Assembly (NCBI GenBank): GCA_951799445.1
Contig: OX637294.1
Span: 22,593,452-22,657,451 of the forward strand
Origin: Pseudisothecium myosuroides
Taxonomy: Eukaryota > Streptophyta > Bryopsida > Hypnales > Lembophyllaceae
DNA length: 64,000 nt
Reading direction: 5' to 3'
Shown here: in pieces, positions 41,775 to 54,089 of the stretch
How the letters are laid out: every line of letters begins with the position of its first letter
Position numbering within the stretch: position 1 is the stretch's first letter
Notes under the pieces: model-generated
Database searches by the model: none
The model's input: the letters and a program-made list of their open reading frames with translations, nothing else
What the model was told of the DNA's origin: nothing
Made by a program: the position numbers and the translations under genes

Positions 41775-44700
41775 TCATCGAAGCCAACTATCACTATCAT
41801 AGTCAGGTTGTTCTACATACTCTGCTTCAGGCAAAACTTGAGATTCTGAATCCGTATTAGTTTCAGGAGTATTCGAGGTCTTAGTTTCCGAAGGAGGAGA
41901 GTTCGGGGACGTCTTCCGACCATGAAAAAACCCGCCGAGCTTGGACTTATTAGCAACACCAGGGGAGCCCACGTTCATTTTTTCAACCACAGCAGAAGAG
42001 GTGACCGAGTCCTTCCAGAAATCAATCTTTGATAGACTTCCCTCAGTGGAGACCTTGCCATTGCTGCTGGTTCCTATTTCAACAGATTTCTTCGGTGCTT
42101 CAACATCCTGAGCAACTGCAGCAGGATCAGCAACTCGGGCATGTGTGTCAGCGGAAGTTTTGATACCTGAGCTTCCGCTTCCATTCATGGAGCTCGAGAG
42201 CTTCTTCGTAGCTTGAGCTTCACTGTTCTTGTTCTGAGTCCTTTTGAGAGCTAGGGAAATGAGAGCCAACTGTTTCACTTGATGATCCTGTGGCAGAACA
42301 ACATGATGTCTACTGGTTAGATTTTCGTCCTGCTAAGCTAGAGGATACAACTGTCAAGAGACCCGACCCTGTTTCCAATAGAAACTCAACAATTTGTATG
42401 CTTGGTTGGACTTATTACTTATTATGACTTAGATAAATGTCTATGGCTACTGATCCTTGAATGGAAATAGGGTTGTCTACTGTCCCTAAAATAGTGGTCT
42501 ACATTTGGTTATTTACTTATATCACCTTGAAATGGAGGGTACTGTTATACACCCTTCAAATAAGGGAATCACATTGAATGATTGCATCAGAAACCATCAG
42601 ACATTTGAGTGAGAAAACAATGTGATCTCAAGAGAGTTTGGTTGTTGTATCCAAAGTGATTTCTATTGAGTGAAGTCCCAATGAAAGCAGGCTCCTACAT
42701 ATTGGATACGATGCTTGAAAGTGACGAAATGAGTATATTCTACCTTAAATTCGTCACCCAACCTTGGAGACGATAACAAGAGGTAGAACGAGCAATATTA
42801 TTATTCATGATGAAATTTTATAGGGCATGGAAGCTGCTGCACCTGCATTGCTAGGAGGGCAAGCTGCAATCCCCGCAGCTCCTCTTCTAGCCTGTCTCCT
42901 CGTTGAGCTAGGATGGTCGCTACTTCAGACGTCTTTTGTGCAATTGTTGCAGTCTGTAAATCGCCAAAACAAGGTTATGTCATGGTCAGTCACTGCAGAA
43001 GCATACAAAGCACCTCCGAAAGCAAGGATTATTGAGTACATCTCAAAGGAACCCCCTGCTGGATTCAAAAAGTTATTAATTGTAATTTAATGTTGATCAA
43101 ATAAGACATTAGATCTGGAAATGTAAGTCGCTAGCGTGGTGATGGTGATCTTGTGACACTTTATTTGGTAGACTGTTCTTCTGTTTAAGCGAGCATTCGA
43201 ATGGTTAGGATCAATGTTAATAAAATGATAAATTAATGTAACTCAATAGTTCACGTTGAGTTTACGTTGATCTAATGTTACTCAATAGTTGCCAATGATA
43301 TATAATCACACTAACACTATTTTAACACAAATTATATATTACACCAGTATTAAATTAACATTAACTCATCAGGAGGACTAAATCAACTCAAATGTTTAAT
43401 TACATCAATAACTCTATAAATTAACATTAGAATAATTATTAGAATCTTTAATTTCATAAAATCATTACTGACCTCCTGCATTGGGTCCCTCAATGTTCTC
43501 TTTGTGGCCCGAAACCGCACCCCGAGCTTCTCCACTTGTTTCACCAGCCCCCGTGCGGTGATGACAAACTCCCGAACATTCTCTTCTAATTCTGTCACCC
43601 TTTGATTCAGAGTGAAATCGACCCTGCCTCCTGAGCTTTCTCGTCGTGAAGGAAGACATGTCAGCCGCTCGAGAATCCTATATTGCACAAACGCATTGAG
43701 AAGGATCGCACCCCAAACAGCAAGGAGTGGCAGTGACAGCCAACTGTAAGGACCATCCTTGCGTGGTGACACCGGAAGTGCCTGCAATGTCACCATTTGC
43801 GCAGTGATCAATGCACAAATAGGATTAGAATTTTATATGAAAAATATGGAATCAATCTAATAAGAAACTCTTTGCAATTTATATTGAATGTCATTAATAA
43901 ATTGTAACAGCTGCCAACAGGGTTTCCAAGAAGATTAGCATTAGAAGAACCTATTTACTAGTACTGTCGCCCCGGAGACTCTTAGTTCCTAGTTTCCACT
44001 ACTGCACAAACCTTGAGAAACTTTGGTTTTGCATGATGGCATACGTAATGTGACAAAAAATAACTTGATGGCACATAATCTTGATAAGTATATGATTTTT
44101 TGACACATGGTCAACTACTTGGGAACTGAATGAAATCAATGACCAAATCTATGTAGTTGATTCCTTGTTTCAGGGAAATTTCAAGCAACATCATAAAGCG
44201 AATCCAATGATCCAAGGGAAAATCTCCCTGTTGTGGTCACCCTGATCGTAAGGAGGCCTCCAAATGATACGTAATAAATGTGTACTATCTTCTCATGATA
44301 GATTGGGAGGCTTCCATATAGAGAACATAGGAAGGACTCCCTTTGAACCAGAGGAAGATTTTCTTTATGATGTCATTCAAAAGTTCTTGAAACAATCCAA
44401 TTTTACCAAACCCTCGATTGTGTAAAACGGTACACTGGTAATGGGCACAGATACTACACTTACAGGCTTCGTAACGGACATGAGAAGGACCGTATTGAAG
44501 CCGATGGACGCAGACGCTACTCCCAGCAACTGATTCTTCTGCTTCTCCTCTTCCTTCTTCTCTTGCCCTCTAAACTCATTTCGCACAGCTGCTACTGTCA
44601 TTCCACCTCATTGGAGTCAAGGACTACATCTCCCTCTAAATCCATAATATGAAATTCAAATACTTCCAAATTCAGGGATATCTAGAACATTCAAAACAAG

Positions 44701-45562
44701 CGTAAAGCAGATTTCATATTTAGCGATCCTATTAGACAATTCATTTTCACTGAGGGAATCAACTGCATCACCATCCATCAGTAGTACTATGAGAATCAGG
44801 TTACCTATCTACGTCTGTGTCATTGGGACAAATCACAATCACCAAAACTAATGCAAATCAGCACTATAAGGTAGAGGATACTATATTTGATATACGAAGG
44901 ATCTGAAGGTAACAGAAAAGGAGGTTTGTAGTCCACAATTTTTGTCAAAGATCTAATGAATTGTCAAAAGTTGTCACCTGTTTCCATCATCTCCTGTGAA
45001 ATTTTGTACCTAAATATTCCCAAATAGGTCTATAATAGGTTTTAGCATCCTCTCTACCATTTTGGCTCTGGACCAAAGTGGAGGAGGCTTTTCATTGACA
45101 AAAGCTACATGTCAAGAATTTGAGTAAGCCCTTACTCAAAGCGAGTCACTGCTGCAGGAGACAGAGTCTCCTGTAGCGTAGCCGCGTGTAATATACAGCA
45201 CTTGACTCAATGTTGGCAGAGGAAAAAAACAATGCCAAAACGAAATTCGGTACCAACCCCATAATTTGAAATGCTCGATACTAAACTGAACAACAACAGT
45301 GATTCAAATGTTACAGCAAGTTGAGAGCCCTTTAGTGAGGCCAATTCTCTCCATATGAAACCACAATTCAGTCACTTCGTATTCAGTGCGAGAAGATGTC
45401 CATACCTACGAATCTCCTATCAATGTGAACCGCATTCAAACGAGTCGGCAGTAACCAAGGCCTTCCAAACAGGGTAGACCCAGATGAGCTGCAATCTACC
45501 CCAAAAGAACCTCCAACACAACAAATGCCGGGAGACTGAAGAAGAAGTGCCGAAAACCCCAT
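41775..45562 (-). CDS. Predicted plastid protein with two membrane segments and a coiled coil
   Basis: Exons 45562-45406, 44594-44464, 43781-43473, 42953-42843, 42287-41775; phases 1, 0, 0, 0; 406 residues. The first exon was found by joining: it starts MGFSALLLQSPG, is rich in Ser, Gly and Leu with few acids, and its AG|GTATGG donor splices in phase to ACAG|TAGCA, giving FVVAAVRNEFRGQ across the junction, as expected of a chloroplast transit peptide end. Then come an acidic/basic EKKEEEKQK patch, a hydrophobic segment (about 74-94), a second one (SWLSLPLLAVWGAILLNAFV, about 109-128), a predicted coiled coil (about 145-250) and a polar, Ser/Thr-rich tail with acidic end DYDSDSWLR. No catalytic motif. 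I do not recognise the family; a structural role in a plastid membrane is inference. A telo-box pair sits just upstream. Confidence 0.75.
44868..45060. mobile_element. Small MITE in intron 1 of the plastid protein gene
   Basis: The left end AGGTAGAGGATACTATA, preceded by TA, is mirrored by TAGCATCCTCTCTACC at the right. Same terminal family as 38013-38265. It sits inside the intron 44595-45405. Confidence 0.6.
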
Positions 45563-45597
45563 CGCCCTCCCACTAAATTCTCACCACCATAGAAACA

Positions 45598-45626
45598 GAA
45601 ACCCTAACTAAAACCCTAAACCCTTA
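45598..45626 (-). promoter_or_regulatory. Two telo-boxes before the plastid protein gene
   Basis: AAACCCTAA-type motifs at about 45599-45607 and 45611-45621 lie 35-65 bases upstream of the minus-strand ATG at 45562, the usual place for telo-boxes in plant 5' UTRs or core promoters. They support the chosen start. Confidence 0.5.
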
Positions 45627-46101
45627 TACCCTTAAACCCCGATTTCACCCAATCTTCATGGCAATGCCCACGCACACATCTACAATCCTTGAAGCTCTTC
45701 AGAAATCTCGCCAATGCACAGAAAAGCACGCCATCTTCGAATACGCAAAGAACAAGTGCAGTGGAGCTGTTGTGAGTTTGAATTTGAGGAGGGGCAAACA
45801 ATCTCTACAGTCCAGTGAGAGATTGAAATTTCGGGGATCTGAACTCTGAAGGGAAAGGCAAGCAATCTGGAATTGCAATTGTTGTGGAGATTCCCGAAAA
45901 TCGTGATCGGGGAAATCTTGACGAAGGGACAGGGGAGACGGAGAGTTCGATGTCTGCGGGCGTAGTTGACGAGGTTTGGTGGTAGGGGGTGGGGGTCCTA
46001 ATGGCGTGCGGGTGGGGGTCTATGGCCGTGGGAGCCAGTGGTAGAGTTGGTGAGATGGTTTTTATAGTATCGGAGTCTCCGTGGATTGCGCTACGACATT
46101 T
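45627..46101. other. Promoter-side region of the plastid protein gene
   Basis: Relatively GC-rich, G-rich at 45960-46040. A plus-strand frame starting at 45658 (63 codons) overlaps the telo-box side, but has no homologue I know. I read the stretch as 5' flank of the minus-strand gene. Confidence 0.4.
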
Positions 46102-46761
46102 TTAACCCTTACATGCCCAAGGCCTTTTTTGAGCTTCTACGAATTTGCTCTAAATTGAACAAAAAGTCAACATTTTGATAAGTTGTACCAATTGTTTTTT
46201 TTGAATTGTAACCGTACAAATTCAAATTAGACATGTTAAAGATTACATAAGAAAAGAAAATACAACAATATCACTTATGGATTGAAAGATTATAATGTTT
46301 GATCATGAGGGTGTTAAAACTGGAAAAGTGATTTGAAGTCTTTACAATTCTCTTTTCACATGTCAAACCTAAAAAGTTGGTCACCCCAAAAGTATGAGGT
46401 TAAACGGCCTAACATGTACAACCTCAATCAATTTATGGCTTCTCAAAATCTAATCTACAATTTTCTTAAATGAATTTTCTAATGTGATTATTTCTCCAAG
46501 ATCTAGTGTAGTTGAGACTCATTTCTAAGAGCAATCAGCACGATGGAAAGTCAAGAATGCAATAGACACCCTTACGCAAAATCTTGAATAAAAAAAACAC
46601 AGTCAATCATTATCAAATTTGGATTTTTGATGCTGAAACTAGACTTCAAAAAGAAATTTAAAAAAATATAAACTACTAAAAATAGCAACTTGGTTAGGTT
46701 TTATTTAACTTCAAAATATTGTCGATACCAAAATTTGGTGCCTCAGGCATTTAGGAATTAA
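46102..46761 (-). mobile_element. TTAA element, subfamily C, second copy (660 bp)
   Basis: TTAA at 46102-46105 and 46758-46761; ends CCCTTACATGCCCAAGGC and inverse CCTAAATGCCTGAGGC. The right 140 bases match the left part of 30909-31389 in reverse complement. No coding capacity. Confidence 0.65.
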
Positions 46762-48298
46762 GCTTACACATTTAAGTATATGTAAGGACATACTTCCTTG
46801 GTCTCAAAATAAGATTGGTGTTTCCTTTGTATTTACAAAAAAAAATGGTCTTATGTTGAGACTAAGGGAATATAAGTCTATTGAAACTAAAATTATTGTT
46901 TATTCTTCAATGATTGATTATTCTTCAACGATGTGAGTAATGTAGTTCACTTATGTGCCGTGATTTTTGTACAAGGTATTGAATTAATTTATGAAAATTA
47001 AAATGGAAAAAAAGGACAAAATGAAGCGTATAGTGTAGGCTGTCTTTTGAGTGGATAGTGACAAAACAGGTATTTTGAGAATTAATTAAACAAGAATAAT
47101 AGTAGGGGTACACGTGTCATGTTCCCATTGCTTGTAAACCTTTTTCATTCAAAAATTTTCCCACAAGTGTTTGAGGAAAACCCATGGCGTGGTTAATTCC
47201 CACCCACCCACCTCCGTAAAACGGTGAAGCAAAACTTCTTGACACATTTAAGAGGTACGTTAGACTACATTCATAGTTGATGTGAAACACACAAAACTAA
47301 CTCTCCATAGCTATCAGTTGCTGCACTTGGTAAAACAGCTGTGGAAGAGGACATCCTTCAAGTCTTCTCCCATAACTATCAAATTAATTTAGCCTTCATA
47401 CTGCAAGAGTCACACAGTCAATACCTCATTCACAATCAGACCATGAAGCCAAAAAAATTTCTCTACTGACTTTCAGCATGCACTTAGGCCTGCTTGCATA
47501 AAACAAAAAATTGAAACCCCTCTCTACTCTCAACTCTCTAATAACTCACAGCTGCAACCACTGCACACACACATTCTCGAAGTATTCCCCGTATTAGCAT
47601 GAATCCTAATTCCAATCACTGCACATGAAACCTAAGTTCTCAAAACACTCCAAGTATCAACATGAAACCCTAATTCCAATTGATGAAACGAGTGAAAATT
47701 AGACCTAATGACACTCACTTCACTCGAGTACCACACTCAGGATTACAGCAACTGTTGTAGAGCAATTTCAAAGTAAGAAGTAGAAGAAATGGCTTGAAAT
47801 GAATACCGAGAGTAAGGACAAAACTTGCAAAACTTACAAAACTTCACACGTTCAGCAAATATGGTGCAACTTAACAGACAAACTTAGCGCAACCGACTTG
47901 TCCAAACCTCACGAATTGCGAAACATGGAGAGGACGGGAGGGGCTTGACCATGAAGAAAGCAACAAAACCAAGACAAACAAAGTAACTTACTCGGCATGG
48001 CGTGGCGCAGCGCGGCGCCAACAACAACACCAACGAGTGGCTGCAGCAACTTTGAGTGTGGGACTCAAACCCTAAGAGCACGAAGATGACTGACGGCTGA
48101 GATGATATTCGATCGATGGCAGGGGCAGGGGGTTCTTTATTTTTCCAAAAGTCAATCGACGACAGAGGCGGGAGGAGCTTTTCTTTTAAAAAACTGATCA
48201 ACGGCTGTTCATTTATTTTGGGGGGGGGGGGTTCGACAAGGCATGATGCAATATCATAGTAGATAGTGTACAGGATTTTTGAAGTTCGGTTGCATTGG
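46762..48298. other. Intergenic, no gene recognised
   Basis: The minus-strand frame at 47884-48201 has no motif or partners, though the local base composition (47950-48200) is GC-richer and could be the edge of a decayed gene or a transcribed leader. A run of eleven G lies near 48220-48232. Confidence 0.35.
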
Positions 48299-49032
48299 TT
48301 AACCCTTCAACGCCCCTGCTTGTTTATTCACGGAACCTGTTTTCTTGACCCCCGTTGAATCTGCAGAGTATACAGTAGCGTGCGGCGTACAAAGTTTCTC
48401 AAGGATTCACCGTTGAAATTCAAACTATTCTCCGTGAGGAACTTGGTGATTGCTTATTTCTGGAAATCCACTGCATGGATTGAAAGCTTATAAACTTTGA
48501 TCTGCAGTAAGTACAGTCCAAAAAATGCCCGTTCTGGAGTACCTCGAAAATGCAGTCAACGAATGTGGTAGTTGTAGGAATCGGATTTACTCCAAAATTG
48601 AATGCTAGCACGATGATGAGGTTAGAAGTACTTCTGTCAATTTTGAGGTTGATCAGAGATGATGTGCAAAAACGAAGGCCTGGCGAGTGTAGATCACTTG
48701 GCAAATTCTGAAGAGAGGGCCGGTGGAGGAGACTTGTACAACACTGTTGTACAGGTTCCCTGAATGACGTTAGTGTAAAGAGGTCGTCTTCGTTGCAACG
48801 GATCCGAGGTCCCTCCCACTCTCAACTGCCAGTCACCGGCTCGTCCCGGTCACTCTCTAGACAAAGCGCCTAAACCGCCTGTCCTCATTTTCACGATTAC
48901 CAGTAACTTAAGGGTTCTGATTCTACAGCCTTGTCAATTTGCATCTAACAAGTCGCGAAGATCCAGACGGCCAGCCCTACTTTTACAATCCAGAGGGGTG
49001 TTATTTGAGCCCCTTGGGCATTGAGGGGTTAA
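48299..49032. mobile_element. TTAA element, GC-richer type (734 bp)
   Basis: TTAA at 48299-48302 and 49029-49032. Left end CCCTTCAACGCCCCTG; right end the inverse of CCCCTCAATGCCCAAGG. The GC-richer interior differs from the other copies; the left terminus resembles the lone end at 61771. Interior frames show no transposase motif. Confidence 0.6.
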
Positions 49033-49425
49033 AGTACACATGGCCTTCATATTCTGACTTCTTAATCCTCCCACCTGAAATAAACTCAAGATTGTGCACA
49101 AAAGAATCTGGATTCCTTTGCCGGATGAATATGGAAAATGATCATGATCTTTTAGGGTGTTGAGTTAAGGTATGATGAATTCAAGATAGATTGACTTTCA
49201 AAATGCCCCTTGAACTAGCAAATGTACTTTGAAAGACAGGAAATTTCAAGATTGAATATCTTCTAGCATCACTCAATATGCAAAATTAGATTTAGAGAGA
49301 ATTCAGGCCCTCTAAAGGGCCACGAGTTCCCACAAATTCTCCCACAAGTTTTGGTGAGTTCTTGACTGCTGGAACTGCGCCACTGCAGCAAGGTGACATG
49401 GCCGAACTTTGGCCACATCAGGTTT

Positions 49426-49508
<83 letters not shown>

Positions 49509-50257
49509 TTTTCTTAGAATGAGATTTGTAAGAATTTTTTTTTTTTTTTTTTTAAATATATTTTTCTGACAGCCCATACCACTATTCACAACATGGGGAC
49601 AGATTGGGGAACAAGCCTGAAACGGCCCTTTCTTGGCCCCAAATCCCTTCTAATGAATAAACCAAACATATAATAAAATAATCCTTTATCTTAGAAAACG
49701 ACAATTGCATATGGTTAATCTAAACCACCATCATTTGCTATTGTACCTAGTTACTATCATTAGACTCATCAAAATTTTCAAATTTCCTTATTGGCAAGTG
49801 TAGCGTTTGGATAACATATGCAAAAAATTATGAAGGAACAAAGTTTTGGGGGATAGAGGTTCTAAAGTTGTTTCTTCTACATAGATATATATTGATTTTA
49901 GAGATGTATTTAGAGTGATGATGGCAGTTTTGAGTCAATGGTGGATTTTTGGGTGCCTACCTTAAATTTTTAAATTTTTGTTTTTTTAGAGCAAATGAAA
50001 AGAAGATTTCATTGCAAAAGGAGAGTACAACAATGCCTTAGACAAAAGTATTTTACTCCCCACATGATAACTAAAGTAACTACACCTAAAATTGCACAAA
50101 TAAGCAATTCAATATGCTTTCCATTACTATATTAAGAAACTAATTGTGGGATCTTGTTGGTAGTCAAAAAAAAAATTAGATTCCCTTAAAATGCATTTTT
50201 TAGATGCCATATGCATAAACTATGAATTTTTCAAAGGGCTAAAAATAGATGTTTTTG
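49033..50257. other. Intergenic with a long (TA)n tract
   Basis: No coding signal. It holds the dinucleotide tract listed next and further AT-rich DNA. Confidence 0.45.
49429..49503. repeat. (TA)n microsatellite, 75 bp
   Basis: Uninterrupted alternating A and T, followed closely by T-runs at 49505-49553. Likely unstable in length and a possible assembly weak spot. Confidence 0.98.
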
Positions 50258-50449
50258 AAACCAACCACAAACTCTCATGAATAGTGGGAGTACATTGTAG
50301 GCAAGAATCTAGAGTGGTTGATTTTTGAAAAGATGGTCAAGGATATTATTTTTGTGTACAATAATTGGTAACTGACTTGTATCAAACAAAGAAATGTTAA
50401 TTCTTTTGAATTTTGTTTGTACAAAATTCTGTCAAAAAATTAAATTTCC
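50258..50449 (-). repeat. Inverted copy of the repeat at 31797-32066
   Basis: Reads as the reverse complement of the 31.8-32.1 kb repeat without its 75-base internal insertion. Overall identity by eye is about 80-85%. Confidence 0.75.
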
Positions 50450-50742
50450 CACTCATAGTGAACTTAGCAGCCAAGCCAGCAAACCACATAATATTAAGAG
50501 AGATTGCCTTTCCCTCTCCAAAATCCTCATCCAAAAAATTCATCCACAAATCATTAATGTAAGCTTCAGTAGTGGGATAGTGGCAGTACATTTATTGAGT
50601 GCTCCATTTAAAAAAAAATTTAGGACCAAACATATTAATCAACAAATGATTGTAAAGAAAGATGGTTTGCCAAAATCCAAAGAATCCATTGAATAATATG
50701 CCAATACAATCTAACCATTTGCCATCAATACCTTATGTTGAG

Positions 50743-51366
50743 TTTTAAATGAGAAGAAAAACTCTTTATATACACATGGGGTGATAGGAGGTAGAACAAT
50801 CCATGCAAAATATGTAAATTAGAATTTGTAGTTTCTCAGCCACTTTTAGTTAAGTCAAAAGTAGGAGTTGTGTGTTTGAAGTAGAATTTTAGACCTCATT
50901 TGAGATAGTATAATAATATTATTTCCAAAAACTTTGAATTTGGAAAATTTGGAAAGTTGAATCAAGTTTCACTTCCAAAAATCCTTTTGAGATTCCAAGC
51001 CTCCAATCACAAGTTTTGGGCAAAATTCAGAGAGGGGTTGGAAGGGACATTTTCTTTGACATTTTCAAACGTCTCTTCTAAATTTTGTCCATAACTTTTG
51101 ATTAGAGGCTCAAATTCTCAAAAAGATTTTTAGAAATGAAACTTAACTTAATTTTACAATTTTTTTTAGTTCAAAGTTTTTTGAAATGAGGTCATTATGC
51201 TATGCCTAAATGAAAACTGAAATTCTACTTCAAATACAATTCCTACTTCTGACTGAATTATAAACGGTTGAGAAACTACAAATTATAATTTACATATCCC
51301 ACATGGGCTATTCTAGCTCCTACCACCCCATGTATATATAAAGAGCTTCTCTTCTCACTTAAAAAT
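50743..51366. repeat. Foldback hairpin, about 290-bp arms
   Basis: The left arm (from ACTCTTTATATACACATGGG) is the imperfect inverse of the right arm (ending CATGTATATATAAAGAG). Centre near 51054. The core matches the hairpin at 54281-54636, so this is a family. Long arms with almost no loop resemble foldback transposons or hairpin MITEs. Confidence 0.85.
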
Positions 51367-54089
51367 ATAAAGCATGAATGATATTCAAATCAATGTGAGG
51401 AAATTCAAGCATTGAGATTATTGATCTCAATAAATTGAATATCATTTTATGTAAGTTTGTTGTTTGGATTACACTTGTATTTCAAAGTACTTAATTTTCC
51501 ATAAACCCCAATGTGCAGTCTCGGGAAGTGCACTATGTAGATTTTTCATGGGTACCTTGTGTTCAAGCCTTTGTAACATGTAGGACTTTATTTACCAAAA
51601 TTTCTAAATTTTGATAACAGGTATCCTAGGCTTCATTCAAAAAAAATTCTTGCAATATTTTCATGTACCCTATGTTCATTATAAATTCATAACACTAAAA
51701 AAGAATTCTATACACTTCATGGATTTACAATGAAATTCTTTTCGGAAAACTACACATTCAAAAACTATTGTACAAAACAAGGAGTGAAATTGAGAATGTA
51801 GTTTCGAACATGAAGTGCTTCCAAACACAAAGTGCATTCAAGGAATTTGTGCTTCCAAATTGAAACTATTGTCCAGCAAACACTAGTTTGAAAAATAAAG
51901 GGCAAACACTTCTAAGACAAAGTTTCTCCAATCAAGAAGTACTTTGAACCTAAAAGTGGTCACAAAATTTGTTCCATGTTGAAACAATTACCATGTCCAA
52001 AACCAAACTTCCGAACTGAAAGTAGTCCCTAGCAAAGACTAGTAATTAAGCTTAATTAGAAACTTACAGCTCATATACATCTCAGATATACCAGTGATCC
52101 AATAGACTGTGGATCCCCCTTTGGATGCCCTTTACAAAGTTGTAACTTAGTGCTTCTAATACTTCTAATAAAAGTTTAAATTTTTTAAATTTATTTTTGG
52201 TAAGGCTTTTGTAGAAATTTTAAAAAAGATAAATTTTGCTATTTTTCCCTACTCTTCGTTACTTATAAAGACCCTAACCCCATTACAATGATGCTATTTT
52301 ATTTCCAAGCCATGTCAAAAATTTAGGACCATGGCAATTAAAATATTCCTTCGGTTGATCGCATGTGTACCAAAAAAAAATGGGAGTGCACTCCCCAAGT
52401 GTGCAGTCGAGACCTTCTAATTGACCGGCCTAGATTCCCATGAGTTGTGACAAGTTTTAACAAGTGTCCTTGTAACTATTGATTGGGTGTGGAATATACC
52501 ATACTATTTCATCCCTCGAATGAAATGATGTGGATTATTCCACATCATTCTGTTCGCGGGAAAGCAAACTCTTTGACTGCTACTGAATGTTGTGCACTTT
52601 GAACTAACAAATGATGGTATAATGCCTACCCATTTAATAAACATAGAATTGAAATTTTTTGTTTCTATAAATTCAAATAAATTCCAAGATTTAGCATTCA
52701 ACAAACTCGGAGAACTAGGTCAATCTGGCATTAGAAAATGACCTCATGGTAAGGGTAAGAGGCTCAGAAATTGCTCATCTAAGGGCTAGTCTGCCTTTTT
52801 CATGTATTTCCTTGGATGGAAATATTTTTAGCTCATTTTCTAGCCACAAAGAGAAATAAAATAGAACCAACCACACCATTTTGAATGATCTTGGGATAAA
52901 TTTTTGGCAATATGAGGCAATGCAAATTTTTTTTCCATGTAGAAAAATAGGAAATATGGGGACTACAAATTTTTGGTAATTTTCTTTCCAAAATTGAAAT
53001 TACTATGATTTTTGGGAGCCAAAAAGTGTTTTGAATCCACATCCAATCTCTAGTGTCTTCTAATTCCAATCATTCAAGAGACTACTTTCTTGCTCAGTAC
53101 TTCCTACACACTTTATGACACTTTGGAACATGTGTCATAACTTTATTAGTCCCAAACAAGAAAAAAAAACATTCCAAGCTTCGACGATTCAAAATCCAAT
53201 CCATCCTTGGTTGGAAATAGTTGCATCCTATAGGTTGGATATGGCTCTTTGGTAAAAAATGAGTAGTTCTAGCTTAGATGAGGAATCTACTACAAGTGGT
53301 TTCATATTTTTCAAAGCATTATTGAATTACTTATGAATTTTCAAACAAGTTGGGTCATAGTCCCTATTTATGATCCTAGGTCTTCCATAAACCGTTCACT
53401 TGCAATTTCTAAAGAAAGATGGAAAAAACAAAGATAATGATTGGCTCTTGCAATTAATAATGCTATTTTCCTTGATTCATTCAATGACTATAGAGGTCAA
53501 TTTAAGAACCACTTCATGTCCATTTTACATCTATTTATAGAGGCAATTCTTAATGCCCATGCGATTTTAGAGCCTTCTACCTTATTTACTCTTTGAATGC
53601 AATATGGAGTCTAAAAAATGGTCTATTCTTTTAGCATGCTCAAGAAGCTGAAGGTTGAAGGCTTGAAGCTTCCTAAAGTTCATAAAATTTTGTTGAAACT
53701 GAACAAAATATTTCTTTTTGAAACCCAAGCATCATGATCTTGCAATTGGTAAGGTTTTTAATTTTAAAATCTTAGGAAGGTGTACTCTAACAAGCTAACT
53801 AAAAGATCCTACAATTGGATTTGTTAATAAAAAAATATAGATAAAGATTTTAGCCTTTCTTTGGTGACTAGTATTTTGAAGCAATTTTGGGCCTCTAAAC
53901 ATGAAAGAACTTTAGGGATTAAGATAAACCAGCCTATGACAAGTAAAATGACTGGTTTGTCTTGTTGGCATTGTTGAGATTTTTTTTAAAATACGCATAA
54001 AGAGAAATGTGAAAAATAGAAAGAGCAATTGAATTTTATTTTTTTGACAAAATATGAATTTTTTATGAATTTTTGAATTGAGATGTCTA
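51367..54089. other. AT-rich intergenic DNA, no gene recognised
   Basis: No frame above about 80 codons and no codon bias. Around 53820-53940 there are stretches resembling the left interior of the TTAA element at 16585 in inverse (AGATCCTACAATTGGATTTG and ATTTTGAAGCAATTTTGGGC), possibly a relic copy. No boundaries could be set. Confidence 0.4.

Noticed and set aside
45658..45849. 63-codon plus-strand frame with a telo-box upstream, as a divergent gene
   Set aside because: The telo-boxes fit the minus-strand gene at 45562 better, and the plus-strand frame has no partner exons or known family.
48420..48704. 94-codon minus-strand frame inside the TTAA element at 48299 as a transposase remnant
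   Set aside because: No DDE-type motif, zinc-binding cysteines or similarity to piggyBac transposases that I can recognise.
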